From JAKANT01 sp035502095 (GTDB lineage: Bacteria; Pseudomonadota; Gammaproteobacteria; Burkholderiales; Burkholderiaceae_F), in contig DATJUX010000007.1 in the NCBI GenBank assembly GCA_035502095.1, forward strand, positions 1 to 64,000: a stretch of 64,000 nucleotides of DNA, in the 5' to 3' direction. Position numbers and translations under genes: made by a program. Position 1 is the stretch's first letter. The number at the start of each line of letters is the position of its first letter. Below the pieces are notes generated by a model. That model was not told the DNA's origin. It was given only the letters and a program-made list of their open reading frames with translations, and did no database searches. Of the stretch, positions 1 to 8,773 are shown in pieces.

Positions 1-309
1 CGACAGATAGAGCGGCTGGGCGTCGACCTTGCCGTCGACGGCGAAGAAGGCCACCTTGCCGAAGGTCTGCATGCCGACGTTGGCCGGCGTCAGCACGGTC
101 TCGTCGTTGTATTGGCCGGTGCGCGCGTTGTCCTTGTGATACGTGACGACGTCCACCGATCCGCCCGGTGCCGGAGCGGGGGTCGGTGCGGGAGTCGGCG
201 CAGGTGTCGGTGCCGCGGCCGACATCGAGTCGCTGCTGCAACTCGTCATGGTCGCCACGACGAACAGCGCGGCCAGCCCCGCCAAGGTCCGTTCAGCCTT
301 CGCAACCAT
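1..309 (-). CDS. Lipoprotein N-terminus, probable beta-propeller (quinoprotein-like) protein, cut by window edge
   Basis: Only the first 103 codons are present; the gene runs off the left edge. The start at 309 gives a short charged N-terminus, a hydrophobic segment and a Cys in a lipobox-like context (MTSCSS) near residue 24, so export and lipidation are likely. A Pro/Thr/Ala repeat linker (APTPAPTPAP) follows at about residues 33-47. After it comes a motif of the type VVTYHKDNARTGQ...TVLTPANV...FGKV...DGKVDAQPLY. This resembles the first blade of secreted PQQ-like/NHL beta-propeller proteins. The linker would hold the propeller away from the membrane. No enzymatic role can be read from this fragment. 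Confidence 0.7.
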   Translation of the reverse strand, partial: MVAKAERTLAGLAALFVVATMTSCSSDSMSAAAPTPAPTPAPTPAPAPGGSVDVVTYHKDNARTGQYNDETVLTPANVGMQTFGKVAFFAVDGKVDAQPLYLS

Positions 310-608
310 GGCACGCTCCCTCGACCGATCCGATTCACCCCGATTCTCGGCCAGCGAGGCGAGCGCTGCCATCGAACATATCGCCTAGCCCCACGCCGTT
401 GCGCGCCGCTGGGCTGAACCCCGAGGCACCCATCGCCACGGCTCGAGAATCGTGTTGCGCAAGGCGCCGGCGAGAAGCAACTCGCGATCGTGGATCGCGT
501 GCCGCCGCGGAGGGTTGTCTCCCTGCATGATCGCCGCGCGTAGTGCGTCAACGCCGGCTCATCGATGACGGATGCAGCGCGCCCGGCGACGCGCTTTCGA
601 CGGTCGCG
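310..608. other. Non-coding gap
   Basis: About 300 bases between two minus-strand genes. Several overlapping open frames cross it, but none has a credible start, a family resemblance or a conserved motif. It probably holds the promoter of the lipoprotein gene at its left end. I see no clear terminator or repeat. Confidence 0.4.
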
Positions 609-887
609 TCAGGAGAGCTGCGGCTCCGGCTGCGCGTCGGGTTGCTGCAGGACGTCGTTCAGGACGACGTCGAAGAGCTTGATGCGCGCCGCATAGTAAC
701 GATCGAGCCGCCAGTCCTTGAGCAGATCGATCGCGAGGTTGAATTCTTCGTAGTTCAGCCGATACAGCTCGGCGAGCGAGTATTCGCGCTCCTCGGCCAG
801 CGCAGCCGCGAGCTCCGCCAGCGCGCGCGCCGACTCGGTCGACGGATTCTTCTCGAGGTACTTTCGGATCTGCTTGATTGCGTTCAC
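609..887 (-). CDS. Hypothetical small protein, 92 aa
   Basis: A compact, highly charged, alpha-helical protein with no membrane segment or signal peptide. The N-terminus (MNAIKQIRKYLEKNPSTESA) is amphipathic and the middle is rich in Glu, Leu and Ala (ELAAALAEEREYSLAELYRL), which suggests a helical bundle. The C-terminal ten residues look disordered. Composition and codon use are those of a real gene, unlike the competing antisense frames. I do not recognise the family. It stands alone between the lipoprotein gene and the ModE-like regulator, so the neighbours suggest no function. Confidence 0.6.
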   Translation of the reverse strand: MNAIKQIRKYLEKNPSTESARALAELAAALAEEREYSLAELYRLNYEEFNLAIDLLKDWRLDRYYAARIKLFDVVLNDVLQQPDAQPEPQLS

Positions 888-1201
888 GGCACGCCCCCAA
901 ATTCATGGACACGCGATTTCAGTCGCGCAGGATTCGTCATGCATCGGCAAAAATTCCGCCGATGAACCTAAGGGCTGTGCTCCAACGCGTCAACCTGCGG
1001 CGTCGCAGATTGGCGCGCGCCATCCACAGTACGCAATGCGACGCGCTTCGAAGCCAGGGCGGAAGGCGCGAAAGTAGGCGCCAACAACCGGCAACGCGTG
1101 CATGCTGGAGAGGCGGGCGAGGCCTCGCGCGTTCTTGGAATGTGATCGCCCAAACCCGAGATCCGCACCGCACGCGGTGCGGATACCGCAACACGCGCGC
1201 C
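888..1201. other. Intergenic gap with one hairpin
   Basis: About 310 bases without a supportable gene. Antisense frames here have no family features. The only structure I see is the perfect inverted repeat at 1161-1184, just downstream of the ModE-like gene. The right part of the gap probably carries the 3' end of that transcript and the left part the promoter of the 92-residue gene. Confidence 0.4.
1161..1184 (-). terminator. Hairpin downstream of the ModE-like gene
   Basis: An 11-base perfect inverted repeat (1161-1171 with 1174-1184) with almost no spacer, so in RNA it would be about a 10-bp stem with a 4-base loop. It lies 17 bases past the stop of the minus-strand regulator gene. There is no good T run on the minus-strand exit side, so it may be a weak terminator, an mRNA 3' stabiliser, or a palindromic protein site. 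Confidence 0.35.
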
Positions 1202-1558
1202 TCAACGGGCAAGCATTGCCATCAGGCGCTTGATGTCGGCGCGAGCCGCCGATTCAGCCGTCTTTTCGATGCGGCGGTACACCGCGATCAACTCCTTTCC
1301 GCGGTCGGTGAGCGCGCTGCCGCCGCCGTGCTGGCCCCCCTTGGCAGAATCGACGGCGGGCACTCGCAGCGAGCGGTTCAGTTCGTCGAGAAGCAGCCAC
1401 GCGCGCCGGTAGGACATGTCGAGGCTCTTCGCCGCCGCGGTGATCGAGCCGGTCTTGCCGATCGCCTCGAGCAGGGCAATCTTCCCCGGGCCGACGGCGA
1501 TTTCCCCCCCACCCGTGACGCGGGGGCGAAAGCGAAATACCGGTTTCGAGCGTGTCAT
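1202..1558 (-). CDS. ModE-type winged-helix molybdate regulator (DNA-binding domain only)
   Basis: The start at 1558 (MTRSKPVFRFRPRV) gives 118 residues, the usual length of single-domain ModE N-terminal proteins; an upstream start would add an unrelated basic tail. Residues about 25-60 form the helix-turn-helix (GKIALLEAIGKTGSITAAAK, then SYRRAWLLLDELNR). The wing has the ModE hallmark GGQHGGGSALTDRG. The C-terminal MOP (molybdate-binding) domain of E. coli ModE is absent, so direct molybdate sensing cannot be assumed. It is divergent from moeA across a 140-base gap and sits among cofactor and formate dehydrogenase genes. This suggests control of moeA or of the formate dehydrogenase operon. 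Confidence 0.85.
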   Translation of the reverse strand: MTRSKPVFRFRPRVTGGGEIAVGPGKIALLEAIGKTGSITAAAKSLDMSYRRAWLLLDELNRSLRVPAVDSAKGGQHGGGSALTDRGKELIAVYRRIEKTAESAARADIKRLMAMLAR

Positions 1559-1698
1559 GCGGATCGCCGTCATTGAAGGTACGAAGGCAAGCATAGGCCC
1601 GCTGCAGGAGTCACGCTTGGAGAGCCCCGCCCCTTCCTGCGCCCAGTGGGGGAGGCAGGCGAGGCGGTGCAAAATCCCGTCCACGCGAGAACGCCCCG

Positions 1699-2970
1699 AT
1701 GTCCGAACTCGGCACCAATCCCCTCGCCGCCGGCGAGAAGAACATGAGCGTGGAAGCTGCGCGCGCCGCCATCCGTGCCGCGATCGCGCCGATCGCCGAT
1801 GTCGAGGCTGCCTCGCTGACCGGCGCGCCTGGCCGCATCCTTGCGCGCGACGTCATCTCGCCGATCGACGTTCCCGCGCACGACAACTCGGCGATGGACG
1901 GTTATGCGTTCGACGGCGCAGCGCTGCGTGCCGATCGCGAACTCAGGTTGCGTGCGGTCGGATGCATCGTCGCCGGAGCGTCGCCCGTCGCCGGCATGCG
2001 TGCCGGCGAGTGCGTGCGCATCATGACCGGTGCCGTCATGCCGCCCGGACTCGACACGGTGGTGCCGCTCGAACTCTGCCGGGTGGTGGGCGACGAAGTC
2101 GTCATCCCGGCGGGCATGGTTCACGCCCGCGAAAACCTCAGGAAGCAGGGCGAGGACCTGGCGGTCGGCCGGCCCGCACTGCGCGCGGGACGCGTGTTGC
2201 GGCCGGCCGATGTCGGGTTGATCGCTTCGCTCGGGCTCACCTCGGTCGAGGTCGTGCGCCAGGCCGCGGTGGGGGTGTTCTCGACCGGTGACGAGGTCGT
2301 GGCGCCCGGACAGCCGCTCGCCCCCAACTGCATCTACGACAGCAACCGGTTCGCGCTGATCGCCGCGGTCGGGCGGCTCGGCATGCGTCCGGTCGATTGC
2401 GGCCTGCTGCGCGACGACCCCGGCGTGCTGCAGGATGCCCTGCGGGATGCACTCGACCGCGTCGACGCGATCGTCATCAGCGGCGGTGCGAGTGCCGGCG
2501 ACGCCGACTACACGCGCGACGTCATGGCGCGCCTCGGCTCGGTCGAGTTCTGGAAGATCGCGATGCGTCCGGGCCGCCCGTTCGCGTTCGGCTCGTTGCG
2601 CGCACGGAACGACCGCCGGGTCTGGCTGTTCGCGCTACCCGGCAACCCCGTGGCGGCGCTGGTCACCTTCTACGTCTTCGCGCGCGAGGCGCTGCTTGCG
2701 CTCGCCGGAGCCCGGGCCGACCCGCTTCCGACCGTACAGGCGCGCAGCGTGGCTGCGATCAGAAAGCGCCCTGGCCGCACCGAGTTCCAGCGTGGCATCG
2801 TCAGCCGTGGGAGCGATGGTGTGCTCGAGGTGCGCGGCGCCGGTTCACAGGGAGCCGGCGTCCTGCGCAGCATGAGCGAGGCCAACGCGCTGATCGTGCT
2901 CGCTCACGACCAGGGATCCGTGGCCGCCGGGCAGCCGGTCGATGTCTGGCTTTTCGAAGGTTTGACCTGA
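1699..2970 (+). CDS. moeA: Molybdopterin molybdenumtransferase MoeA
   Basis: Inserts molybdate into adenylylated molybdopterin in the last common step of molybdenum cofactor synthesis, in the cytoplasm. Family motifs are clear: DNSAMDGYAF near the N-terminus, VFSTGDEVVAPG and YDSNRF in the middle, SGGASAGDADYTRDV, and ALPGNPVAALVTF, followed by the small C-terminal domain. The length of 423 residues fits the family. Two starts are possible: 1699 (MSELGTNP) or 1744 (MSVEAARA), the latter with a purine-rich GGCGAGAAG just upstream. E. coli MoeA has a comparable short N-terminal extension, so I keep 1699. It is convergent with fdhD, with only 3 bases between them. It supplies cofactor for the adjacent formate dehydrogenase. 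Confidence 0.93.
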   Translation: MSELGTNPLAAGEKNMSVEAARAAIRAAIAPIADVEAASLTGAPGRILARDVISPIDVPAHDNSAMDGYAFDGAALRADRELRLRAVGCIVAGASPVAGMRAGECVRIMTGAVMPPGLDTVVPLELCRVVGDEVVIPAGMVHARENLRKQGEDLAVGRPALRAGRVLRPADVGLIASLGLTSVEVVRQAAVGVFSTGDEVVAPGQPLAPNCIYDSNRFALIAAVGRLGMRPVDCGLLRDDPGVLQDALRDALDRVDAIVISGGASAGDADYTRDVMARLGSVEFWKIAMRPGRPFAFGSLRARNDRRVWLFALPGNPVAALVTFYVFAREALLALAGARADPLPTVQARSVAAIRKRPGRTEFQRGIVSRGSDGVLEVRGAGSQGAGVLRSMSEANALIVLAHDQGSVAAGQPVDVWLFEGLT

Positions 2971-2973
2971 GCG

Positions 2974-3888
2974 TCAGCCGGCGAGCACGACCACCGGCGG
3001 CCCGTTCTCGAGTTCGGACTCCGCGTCGAAGCGCTCGAAGCCGCAGTAGCACAGGAACTGGCGCCTCCCGGCGCGGCCGAACAACGTCATGCCGAGGCGC
3101 GCCGCCAGCTCGTGTCCCATCGCGGTGACGCCGTTGCGCGAGACGATGATCGGCACGCCCATCCTGGCCGCTTTCATCACCATTTCGCTGGTGAGCCGCC
3201 CCGTCGTGTAGAAGACCTTGTCGCCGCCTTCGATGCCATGCACGGCCATCCAGCCGGCGATGGTGTCGATGGCGTTGTGACGCCCGACGTCTTCCGTGAA
3301 CACCTGGCTCGCATTGCCGCGATAGAGCGCGCAGCCGTGCACCGAGCCCGCATGCCGGTGCACGCTGCGCCGCTCGCGTTCCAGCTCCAGGATGCATGCG
3401 AGCGTGTCGCGGCCGATGCGCGCATGCTCCGCCGGGGGCAGGCGCACCGCCTCGAGCTCCGCCATCGTTGCCCCGAACACGGTGCCCTGGCCGCAGCCGG
3501 TCGTCACGATGCGATGCGCGGTCCTGCCTGCGATGTCGATGCGCCCGCGGCGCGTCTTGACCGCGGCGGCGCTCACTTCCCAGTCGACGTCGATGCTGTC
3601 GACATCGCCCGCCCCGGTGATCAGTCCCTGGTTCAGCAGATAACCGAGCGCCAGCAGTTCGGGCGCCGCGCCGAGCGTCATCAGGGTGACGAGCTCGCGC
3701 TTGTCGACATACAGCGTGAGCGGGCGCTCGATCGGGATCTCGATCGTGCGCCGGTCGCCGTTCTGGTCGAGGATCTCGACCGGGCGCAGCAGCGGGATGC
3801 GCGCGTGACTTAGGCGCGGCGCGTCGGCGCGCGGGACGGCGCTCGGCGTCGCATCGAAGGCTACGGGCGTGTCGCGATCGAACTGCAT
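2974..3888 (-). CDS. fdhD: Formate dehydrogenase accessory sulfurtransferase FdhD
   Basis: FdhD takes sulfur from a cysteine desulfurase and adds the sulfido ligand to the metal of the bis-MGD cofactor in formate dehydrogenase. The 304-residue protein has the family pattern: PLTLYVDKRELVTLMTLG, a TTGCGQG loop around residue 130, FTEDVGRHNAIDTIAGW, GRLTSEMVMKAARMGVPIIV and SRNGVTAMGHELA. It is the last gene of the formate dehydrogenase operon, 17 bases after the alpha subunit. The loop that carries paired cysteines (CxxC) in E. coli FdhD has only one cysteine here, Cys132. Either this subgroup uses a single cysteine or the relay differs. The rest is intact, so I see no sign of decay. Confidence 0.93.
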   Translation of the reverse strand: MQFDRDTPVAFDATPSAVPRADAPRLSHARIPLLRPVEILDQNGDRRTIEIPIERPLTLYVDKRELVTLMTLGAAPELLALGYLLNQGLITGAGDVDSIDVDWEVSAAAVKTRRGRIDIAGRTAHRIVTTGCGQGTVFGATMAELEAVRLPPAEHARIGRDTLACILELERERRSVHRHAGSVHGCALYRGNASQVFTEDVGRHNAIDTIAGWMAVHGIEGGDKVFYTTGRLTSEMVMKAARMGVPIIVSRNGVTAMGHELAARLGMTLFGRAGRRQFLCYCGFERFDAESELENGPPVVVLAG

Positions 3889-3905
3889 CTCAGCGCGGTG
3901 TGACG

Positions 3906-6776
3906 TCAGGCCGGATGGTCCGTCTGCTCGCCTTTGCGTCCATAGCCGATCGTCGGCGCCAGCGTTCCGCCGGCGGTGATCGCCACGGCGCAGTACTTGA
4001 ACTCGGGAATCTTGCCGAACGGGTCGAGCGCCGGATTGGTGAGCAGGTTGGCGGCCGCTTCGTAGAACGCGAACGGGATGAAGATCGCGCCCGTCGGCGT
4101 GCCGTCGTCGCGCCGGACGCCCAGGGAAACCGTGCCGCGGCGCGACCTCACCGTGATCACGTCGCCCGCCTCGACGCCGAGCTTGCGCAGGTCACCGCCA
4201 TTCATCGAAGCCGTCGCGACCGGCTCGATGGCGTCGAGCACGCTCGCCCGCCGCGTCATGCTGCCCGTGTGCCAGTGCTCGAGCTGGCGCCCGGTGATGA
4301 GCACGTACGGATATTCGCCGTCGGGCCGCTCGTTCGCGGGGATGATGTCGGCCGGAACGAGCTTTACGCGCCCATCGGCCGTCGGAAAGTGATCGGTGAA
4401 GACGATCGGCTGGCCGGGGTCGTCGTCGGTGAGGCACGGATACGTCACGCTCGTTTCGCGCTCGAGGCGTTCCCAGCTGATGCCCGCTATCGCCGTGTGC
4501 ATCGCCTGGCGCATCTCTTCGTATACCTGGGCCACGCCGCACTCCGCTCCCGCGTAGTTCCAGTCGAGGCCGATGCGGCGGGCGATCTGCTGGATGATCC
4601 ACAGGTCGGGCCGCGCATCGCCGGGCGGATTCAGCGCGCGGCGGCCGAGCTGGACCATGCGGTCGGTGTTGGTGACCGTGCCGGTCTTCTCGGGCCACAC
4701 GCTGGCAGGCAACACCACGTCTGCGAGCCAGGCCGTCTCCGTCATGAAGATGTCCTGTACGACCAGGTGCTCCAGCGTGGCAAGCGCGTGGCGCGCATGG
4801 TTGAGATCGGGATCGCTCATCGCCGGGTTCTCGCCCATGATGTACATGCCGCGGATCTTGTGCGGATCGCTGTCCGGAGCGAGCGCCTTGTTCATGATCT
4901 CGACGACGGTGTAGCCGGGTTTGTCGTCGAGCCGCGTGCCCCAGAAGCGCTCGAACCATGCATGCGCCTCCCGGTTGTCGACGCGCTGGTAGTTGGGCAG
5001 CATCATCGGAATCAGGCCCGCGTCGCTCGCACCTTGCACGTTGTTCTGGCCGCGCAAGGGATGCAGCCCGCTGCCGGGTTTGCCGATCTGCCCGGTCACG
5101 GTCGAGAGCGCGATCAGGCAACGCGCGTTGTCCGTGCCGTGCACGTGCTGGCTGATGCCCATGCCCCACAGGATCATCGACGCCTTGCTGGTGGCGAACG
5201 CACGCGCGACCTCGCGGATCGTGTGCGCCGGAATGCCGCAGATCGGCGCCATCGCCTCGGCGCTGTAGCCCTGCACGTTGGCCTTCAGCGCCGCGTAGTT
5301 GTCGACGCGGCGCGCCACGAAATCCCGGTCGACCAGACCTTCCTCGATCACCGTGTGGATCATCGCGTTGAGCAGCGCGACGTCGGTATCGGGGCGGAAC
5401 TGCAGCATGCGCCAGGCGTGACGGCTGAGGTCCGTCGCGCGCGGATCGGCGACCACGACCTTCGTCCCGCGCCTGGCGGCATTCTTCATCCACGTGGCGG
5501 CGACGGGATGATTGGCGGTCGGATTGGCGCCGATCACCAGGACGACGCCGGCATGCTCGACGTCGTTGACCTGGTTGCTGACCGCGCCCGAGCCGACACC
5601 TTCGAGCAGCGCCGCCACGCTCGAGGCGTGGCACAGGCGCGTGCAGTGATCGACGTTGTTGCTGCCGAAGCCGGTGCGCACGAGCTTCTGGAACAGGTAG
5701 GCCTCTTCGTTGCTTCCTTTCGCCGATCCGAAGCCGGCCAGTGCCTTCGGTCCGTGCCGGTCGCGCAGCGCCCGGAGCCTGCCGGCAGCGACGTCGAGAG
5801 CTTCTTCCCATGTCGCTTCGCGGAACAGGGCACGCCAGTTGCCCGGATCGGGCGTGGCGTCGGAATCCTTCGGCAAACCGGGCTTGCGGATCAGCGGCCG
5901 CGTGAGGCGCTGCGGGTGATGCGCGTAGTCGAAGCCGAAGCGGCCCTTGACGCAGAGCCGGCCGTGATTGGCCGGCCCGTCGCGACCGTCGACGCTGACG
6001 ATGCGCTCGCTCTTCACGTTGTAGGTGATCTGGCAGCCCACGCCGCAAAACGGGCACACCGAATCGACCTTGCGATCGACGGCCTGTGCGCCGATGTGGC
6101 TCTTCGGCATCAGTGCACCCGTCGGGCAGGCCTGCACGCATTCGCCGCAGGCCACGCAGGTGCTGTCGCCCATGCCGTCCTGCAGGTCGAACACGATCGC
6201 GCTGTGATCGCCGCGATGGGCAAAGCCGATCACGTCGTTGACCTGTTCCTCCCTGCAGGCGCGCACGCAGCGCGTGCACTGAATGCATGCGTCGAGGTTC
6301 ACCGCCATCGCCGGATGCGAGAGATCGGGAGCGGGCTGGGCACGTGCGATGGCGGCCAGCGCAGGTCGCACGACGACGTTCATGCGCTCCGCCCAGTCGC
6401 TCAGTTCGCCATGCGGGCGCGTCGCATCGTCGCCGATCCACTTGTGACCCCGCGCCGGCATGTCCGAGAGCAGCATCTCGAGCACCATCTTCTGGCTCTT
6501 GAGCGCGCGTTCGCTCGTCGCGCGCACTTTCATGTTGGCGGTCACCGTCCGGCAGCAGCTCGGTGCCAGCGTGCGTTCGCCCTCGATCTCGACCATGCAC
6601 GAGCGGCAGTTGCCGTCGGGCCGGTACCCGGGCGCGTAGCAGAGGCGCGGAATCGTCACGCCGCGGCGATCCGCCGCCTGCAGGATGGTTTCGCCCTCCA
6701 GCGCTTCGACCGCGTTGCCGTCGAGCTGGAACGTCACCTTGGTGGGCGTCGGCACCGGGCGTTCCGGCGCGTTCAT
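3906..6776 (-). CDS. fdhF: NAD-dependent formate dehydrogenase, catalytic alpha subunit
   Basis: Oxidises formate to CO2 at a Mo- or W-bis-MGD centre. The start at 6776 (MNAPERPV) overlaps the beta-subunit stop by one base and gives 956 residues. Domains in order: a NuoG-like [2Fe-2S] domain (Cys46, 57, 60, 74 and a His-Cys region); two [4Fe-4S] ferredoxin motifs (CIQCTRCVRAC at 164 and CVACGECVQAC at 207); a further cluster CPFCGVGC at 241; then the molybdopterin oxidoreductase domain and a C-terminal molydopterin-dinucleotide-binding domain. The active-site ligand is Cys382 (CTRLCHASS), not selenocysteine. Size and domain order match soluble cytoplasmic formate dehydrogenases of the FdsA/Fdh1A type. 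The metal, Mo or W, cannot be told from sequence. Confidence 0.95.
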   Translation of the reverse strand: MNAPERPVPTPTKVTFQLDGNAVEALEGETILQAADRRGVTIPRLCYAPGYRPDGNCRSCMVEIEGERTLAPSCCRTVTANMKVRATSERALKSQKMVLEMLLSDMPARGHKWIGDDATRPHGELSDWAERMNVVVRPALAAIARAQPAPDLSHPAMAVNLDACIQCTRCVRACREEQVNDVIGFAHRGDHSAIVFDLQDGMGDSTCVACGECVQACPTGALMPKSHIGAQAVDRKVDSVCPFCGVGCQITYNVKSERIVSVDGRDGPANHGRLCVKGRFGFDYAHHPQRLTRPLIRKPGLPKDSDATPDPGNWRALFREATWEEALDVAAGRLRALRDRHGPKALAGFGSAKGSNEEAYLFQKLVRTGFGSNNVDHCTRLCHASSVAALLEGVGSGAVSNQVNDVEHAGVVLVIGANPTANHPVAATWMKNAARRGTKVVVADPRATDLSRHAWRMLQFRPDTDVALLNAMIHTVIEEGLVDRDFVARRVDNYAALKANVQGYSAEAMAPICGIPAHTIREVARAFATSKASMILWGMGISQHVHGTDNARCLIALSTVTGQIGKPGSGLHPLRGQNNVQGASDAGLIPMMLPNYQRVDNREAHAWFERFWGTRLDDKPGYTVVEIMNKALAPDSDPHKIRGMYIMGENPAMSDPDLNHARHALATLEHLVVQDIFMTETAWLADVVLPASVWPEKTGTVTNTDRMVQLGRRALNPPGDARPDLWIIQQIARRIGLDWNYAGAECGVAQVYEEMRQAMHTAIAGISWERLERETSVTYPCLTDDDPGQPIVFTDHFPTADGRVKLVPADIIPANERPDGEYPYVLITGRQLEHWHTGSMTRRASVLDAIEPVATASMNGGDLRKLGVEAGDVITVRSRRGTVSLGVRRDDGTPTGAIFIPFAFYEAAANLLTNPALDPFGKIPEFKYCAVAITAGGTLAPTIGYGRKGEQTDHPA

Positions 6777-8554
6777 CAGGCGACCTCCTGGGGAAAGAAC
6801 TTCTGCACGCAGCGCACCGGATTCGGCGCAGCCTGACCAAGCCCGCATATCGAGGCGTCGATCATCACGTTGTTCAGGTCTTCCAGCGTCGCGTGGTCCC
6901 AGTGCTCGGCCTGCATCAGCGTGGCGGCCTTGGCGGTGCCGACCCGGCACGGCGTGCACTGGCCGCAGCTTTCGTGCTCGAAGAAACGCATCACGTTCAA
7001 CGCGGCGTCGCGCGCGCGATCGTGCTGGCTCAGGACGATGATCGCCGCCGAGCCGATGAAGCAGCCGTGCGGCTGCAGCGTGTCGAAATCGAGCGGGATG
7101 TCGCTCAACGCCGCCGGCAGTATCCCGCCCGAGGCACCGCCCGGCAGGTACGCATAGAGTTGATGGCCAGGAAGCATTCCGCCGCAGAACTCGTCGACCA
7201 GCTCACGCACCGTGATACCCGCCGGAGCGAGCTTGACGCCCGGCTCGCGCACGCGGCCGCTGACGCTGAACGAGCGCAAGCCGCGCCGTCCATGCCGGCC
7301 GAAGGCGCTGAACCACGCGGCGCCGCGTTCGACGATGTCGCGCACCCAGTACAGCGTCTCGAAGTTGTGCTCCAGCGTCGGACGACCGAACAGCCCGACC
7401 TGTGCGACATACGGCGGCCGCAAGCGCGGCTCGCCGCGCTTGCCCTCGATACTTTCGATCATCGCCGACTCTTCGCCGCAGATATATGCGCCGGCACCGC
7501 GCCGCAGGTCGATGTGCGGCAGCGTGCACGGTGGATCCCTCTGCAGGCGCTGCAACTCGCGTTCGAGGATAGCGCGGCAGCCGTGATACTCGTCGCGCAG
7601 GTAGAGGTAGCACGCCTCGGTCCCGGTGATCTGCGAAGCAATCAGCATGCCTTCGAGGAAACGGTGCGGATCGCGTTCAAGGTACGTGCGGTCCTTGAAC
7701 GTGCCCGGTTCTCCCTCGTCGATGTTCACGGCCATCAAACGCGGTGCCGGCTGTTCACGCACGATGGCCCATTTGCGGCCGGTGGGAAAACCCGCACCGC
7801 CGAGGCCACGCAGTCCGGAATCGGTCATCGCCTTGAGGATCTCTTCGACCGGACGCTGGCCGCCGTCGACTTCCATGGCAAGCCGATAACCTCCACGCGC
7901 ACGGTAAGCGTCGTACCCGACGTACGCCGGCGCGATCTCGGCCGGTGATGCGGTGATTGCAGCCGGGGCCTGCGCCGCGGGATCGAAATGACCTTGGTCG
8001 GCCGGCATGGGATGAACAATGTGTTCTCGCTGGGTCGCACTCTGTACCGCCGACTCGGTAGCTTGGACGACCGGCGCCTGTCCGACCACGGCAACCGGCG
8101 CCTGCTCGCAACGACCCGGACAGGGCGCGGGAACGACGCGCACAGCGGCGCCGAGTTGTCGGGGCAGGTTGGCGAGGAGCGCGCGCGCGCCGGCAAGCTC
8201 GCAGGAAAGACTGTCGCAGACCCGCACCGTGAGCGCGGCTGGTTGCGCGTCGCCACGGAGTACCTCGAAGTGGTGATAGAACGTCGCGACCTCGTAGACC
8301 TCTGCCATCGGCAGCTTCATCTCGCGCGCCAGCGCCACGAGGTGGCGTTCGCGCAGGCCGCTGTACGTGTCGTTGAGGCGGTGCAGGTTCTCGATCAGGC
8401 GATCGCGCCGATGCGGGCCCAAGCCGAGCAGCGCGCGGACTTCCTGGACCGACGCTTCATCAGGTTGACGGCCTTTGACCTTGCTCTTGCCGCGCAGACG
8501 GCTGCGCAGCTGATCCGCGGAAGCGAGGCGCACGACGCTGGGTTCGGAGCTCAT
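6776..8554 (-). CDS. NAD-dependent formate dehydrogenase beta subunit, NuoE-NuoF fusion
   Basis: Passes electrons from the alpha subunit to NAD+. Residues about 1-165 are NuoE-like, with the thioredoxin-fold [2Fe-2S] ligands CDSLSC and CPGRC. A linker rich in Ala, Pro and Gln (about 165-200) leads to a NuoF-like part. This has the NADH site GLGGAGFPTGRKW, the FMN motif GAGAYICGEESAMIESIEGK, and the [4Fe-4S] motif CGQCTPCRVG with a later Cys in ICGLGQ. In Fds-type enzymes these are two proteins, FdsG and FdsB; the single 592-residue chain resembles the two-subunit Fdh1 enzyme of methylotrophs. It is first in the operon: beta, alpha, fdhD. No small FdsD-like gene is present. The promoter should lie in the 8555-8773 gap shared with yqeB. 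Confidence 0.93.
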   Translation of the reverse strand: MSSEPSVVRLASADQLRSRLRGKSKVKGRQPDEASVQEVRALLGLGPHRRDRLIENLHRLNDTYSGLRERHLVALAREMKLPMAEVYEVATFYHHFEVLRGDAQPAALTVRVCDSLSCELAGARALLANLPRQLGAAVRVVPAPCPGRCEQAPVAVVGQAPVVQATESAVQSATQREHIVHPMPADQGHFDPAAQAPAAITASPAEIAPAYVGYDAYRARGGYRLAMEVDGGQRPVEEILKAMTDSGLRGLGGAGFPTGRKWAIVREQPAPRLMAVNIDEGEPGTFKDRTYLERDPHRFLEGMLIASQITGTEACYLYLRDEYHGCRAILERELQRLQRDPPCTLPHIDLRRGAGAYICGEESAMIESIEGKRGEPRLRPPYVAQVGLFGRPTLEHNFETLYWVRDIVERGAAWFSAFGRHGRRGLRSFSVSGRVREPGVKLAPAGITVRELVDEFCGGMLPGHQLYAYLPGGASGGILPAALSDIPLDFDTLQPHGCFIGSAAIIVLSQHDRARDAALNVMRFFEHESCGQCTPCRVGTAKAATLMQAEHWDHATLEDLNNVMIDASICGLGQAAPNPVRCVQKFFPQEVA

Positions 8555-8773
8555 CTCGTGGTGCGGCGCGATTCAGCGCGTGCTCTCATCGCGTGCCGCC
8601 GGTACATTCGAACGATGGTTTCAATCTAGCATCGAACGCAGTTGCCGCGCGCTTCGTGCACGAAGATCCACTTCAGCGGCAGGGTCGCGACGAACACGGA
8701 CCCTTCGGCTGAACAACCCGCTTCCTTGTGCGCGCCAGGACCGGCGCCCAGACTAACGCCTACGATCGATTCG

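Noticed and set aside
1618..1672. C/G-rich stretch before moeA as a ModE-binding site
   Set aside because: It does not resemble the known ModE operator pattern and looks more like a fragment of a C/G-rich intergenic repeat.
3900..6836. A 978-codon open frame on the plus strand
   Set aside because: It is antisense to the formate dehydrogenase alpha subunit. Its Arg/His/Ala-rich translation has no family features and is a by-product of high GC at third codon positions.
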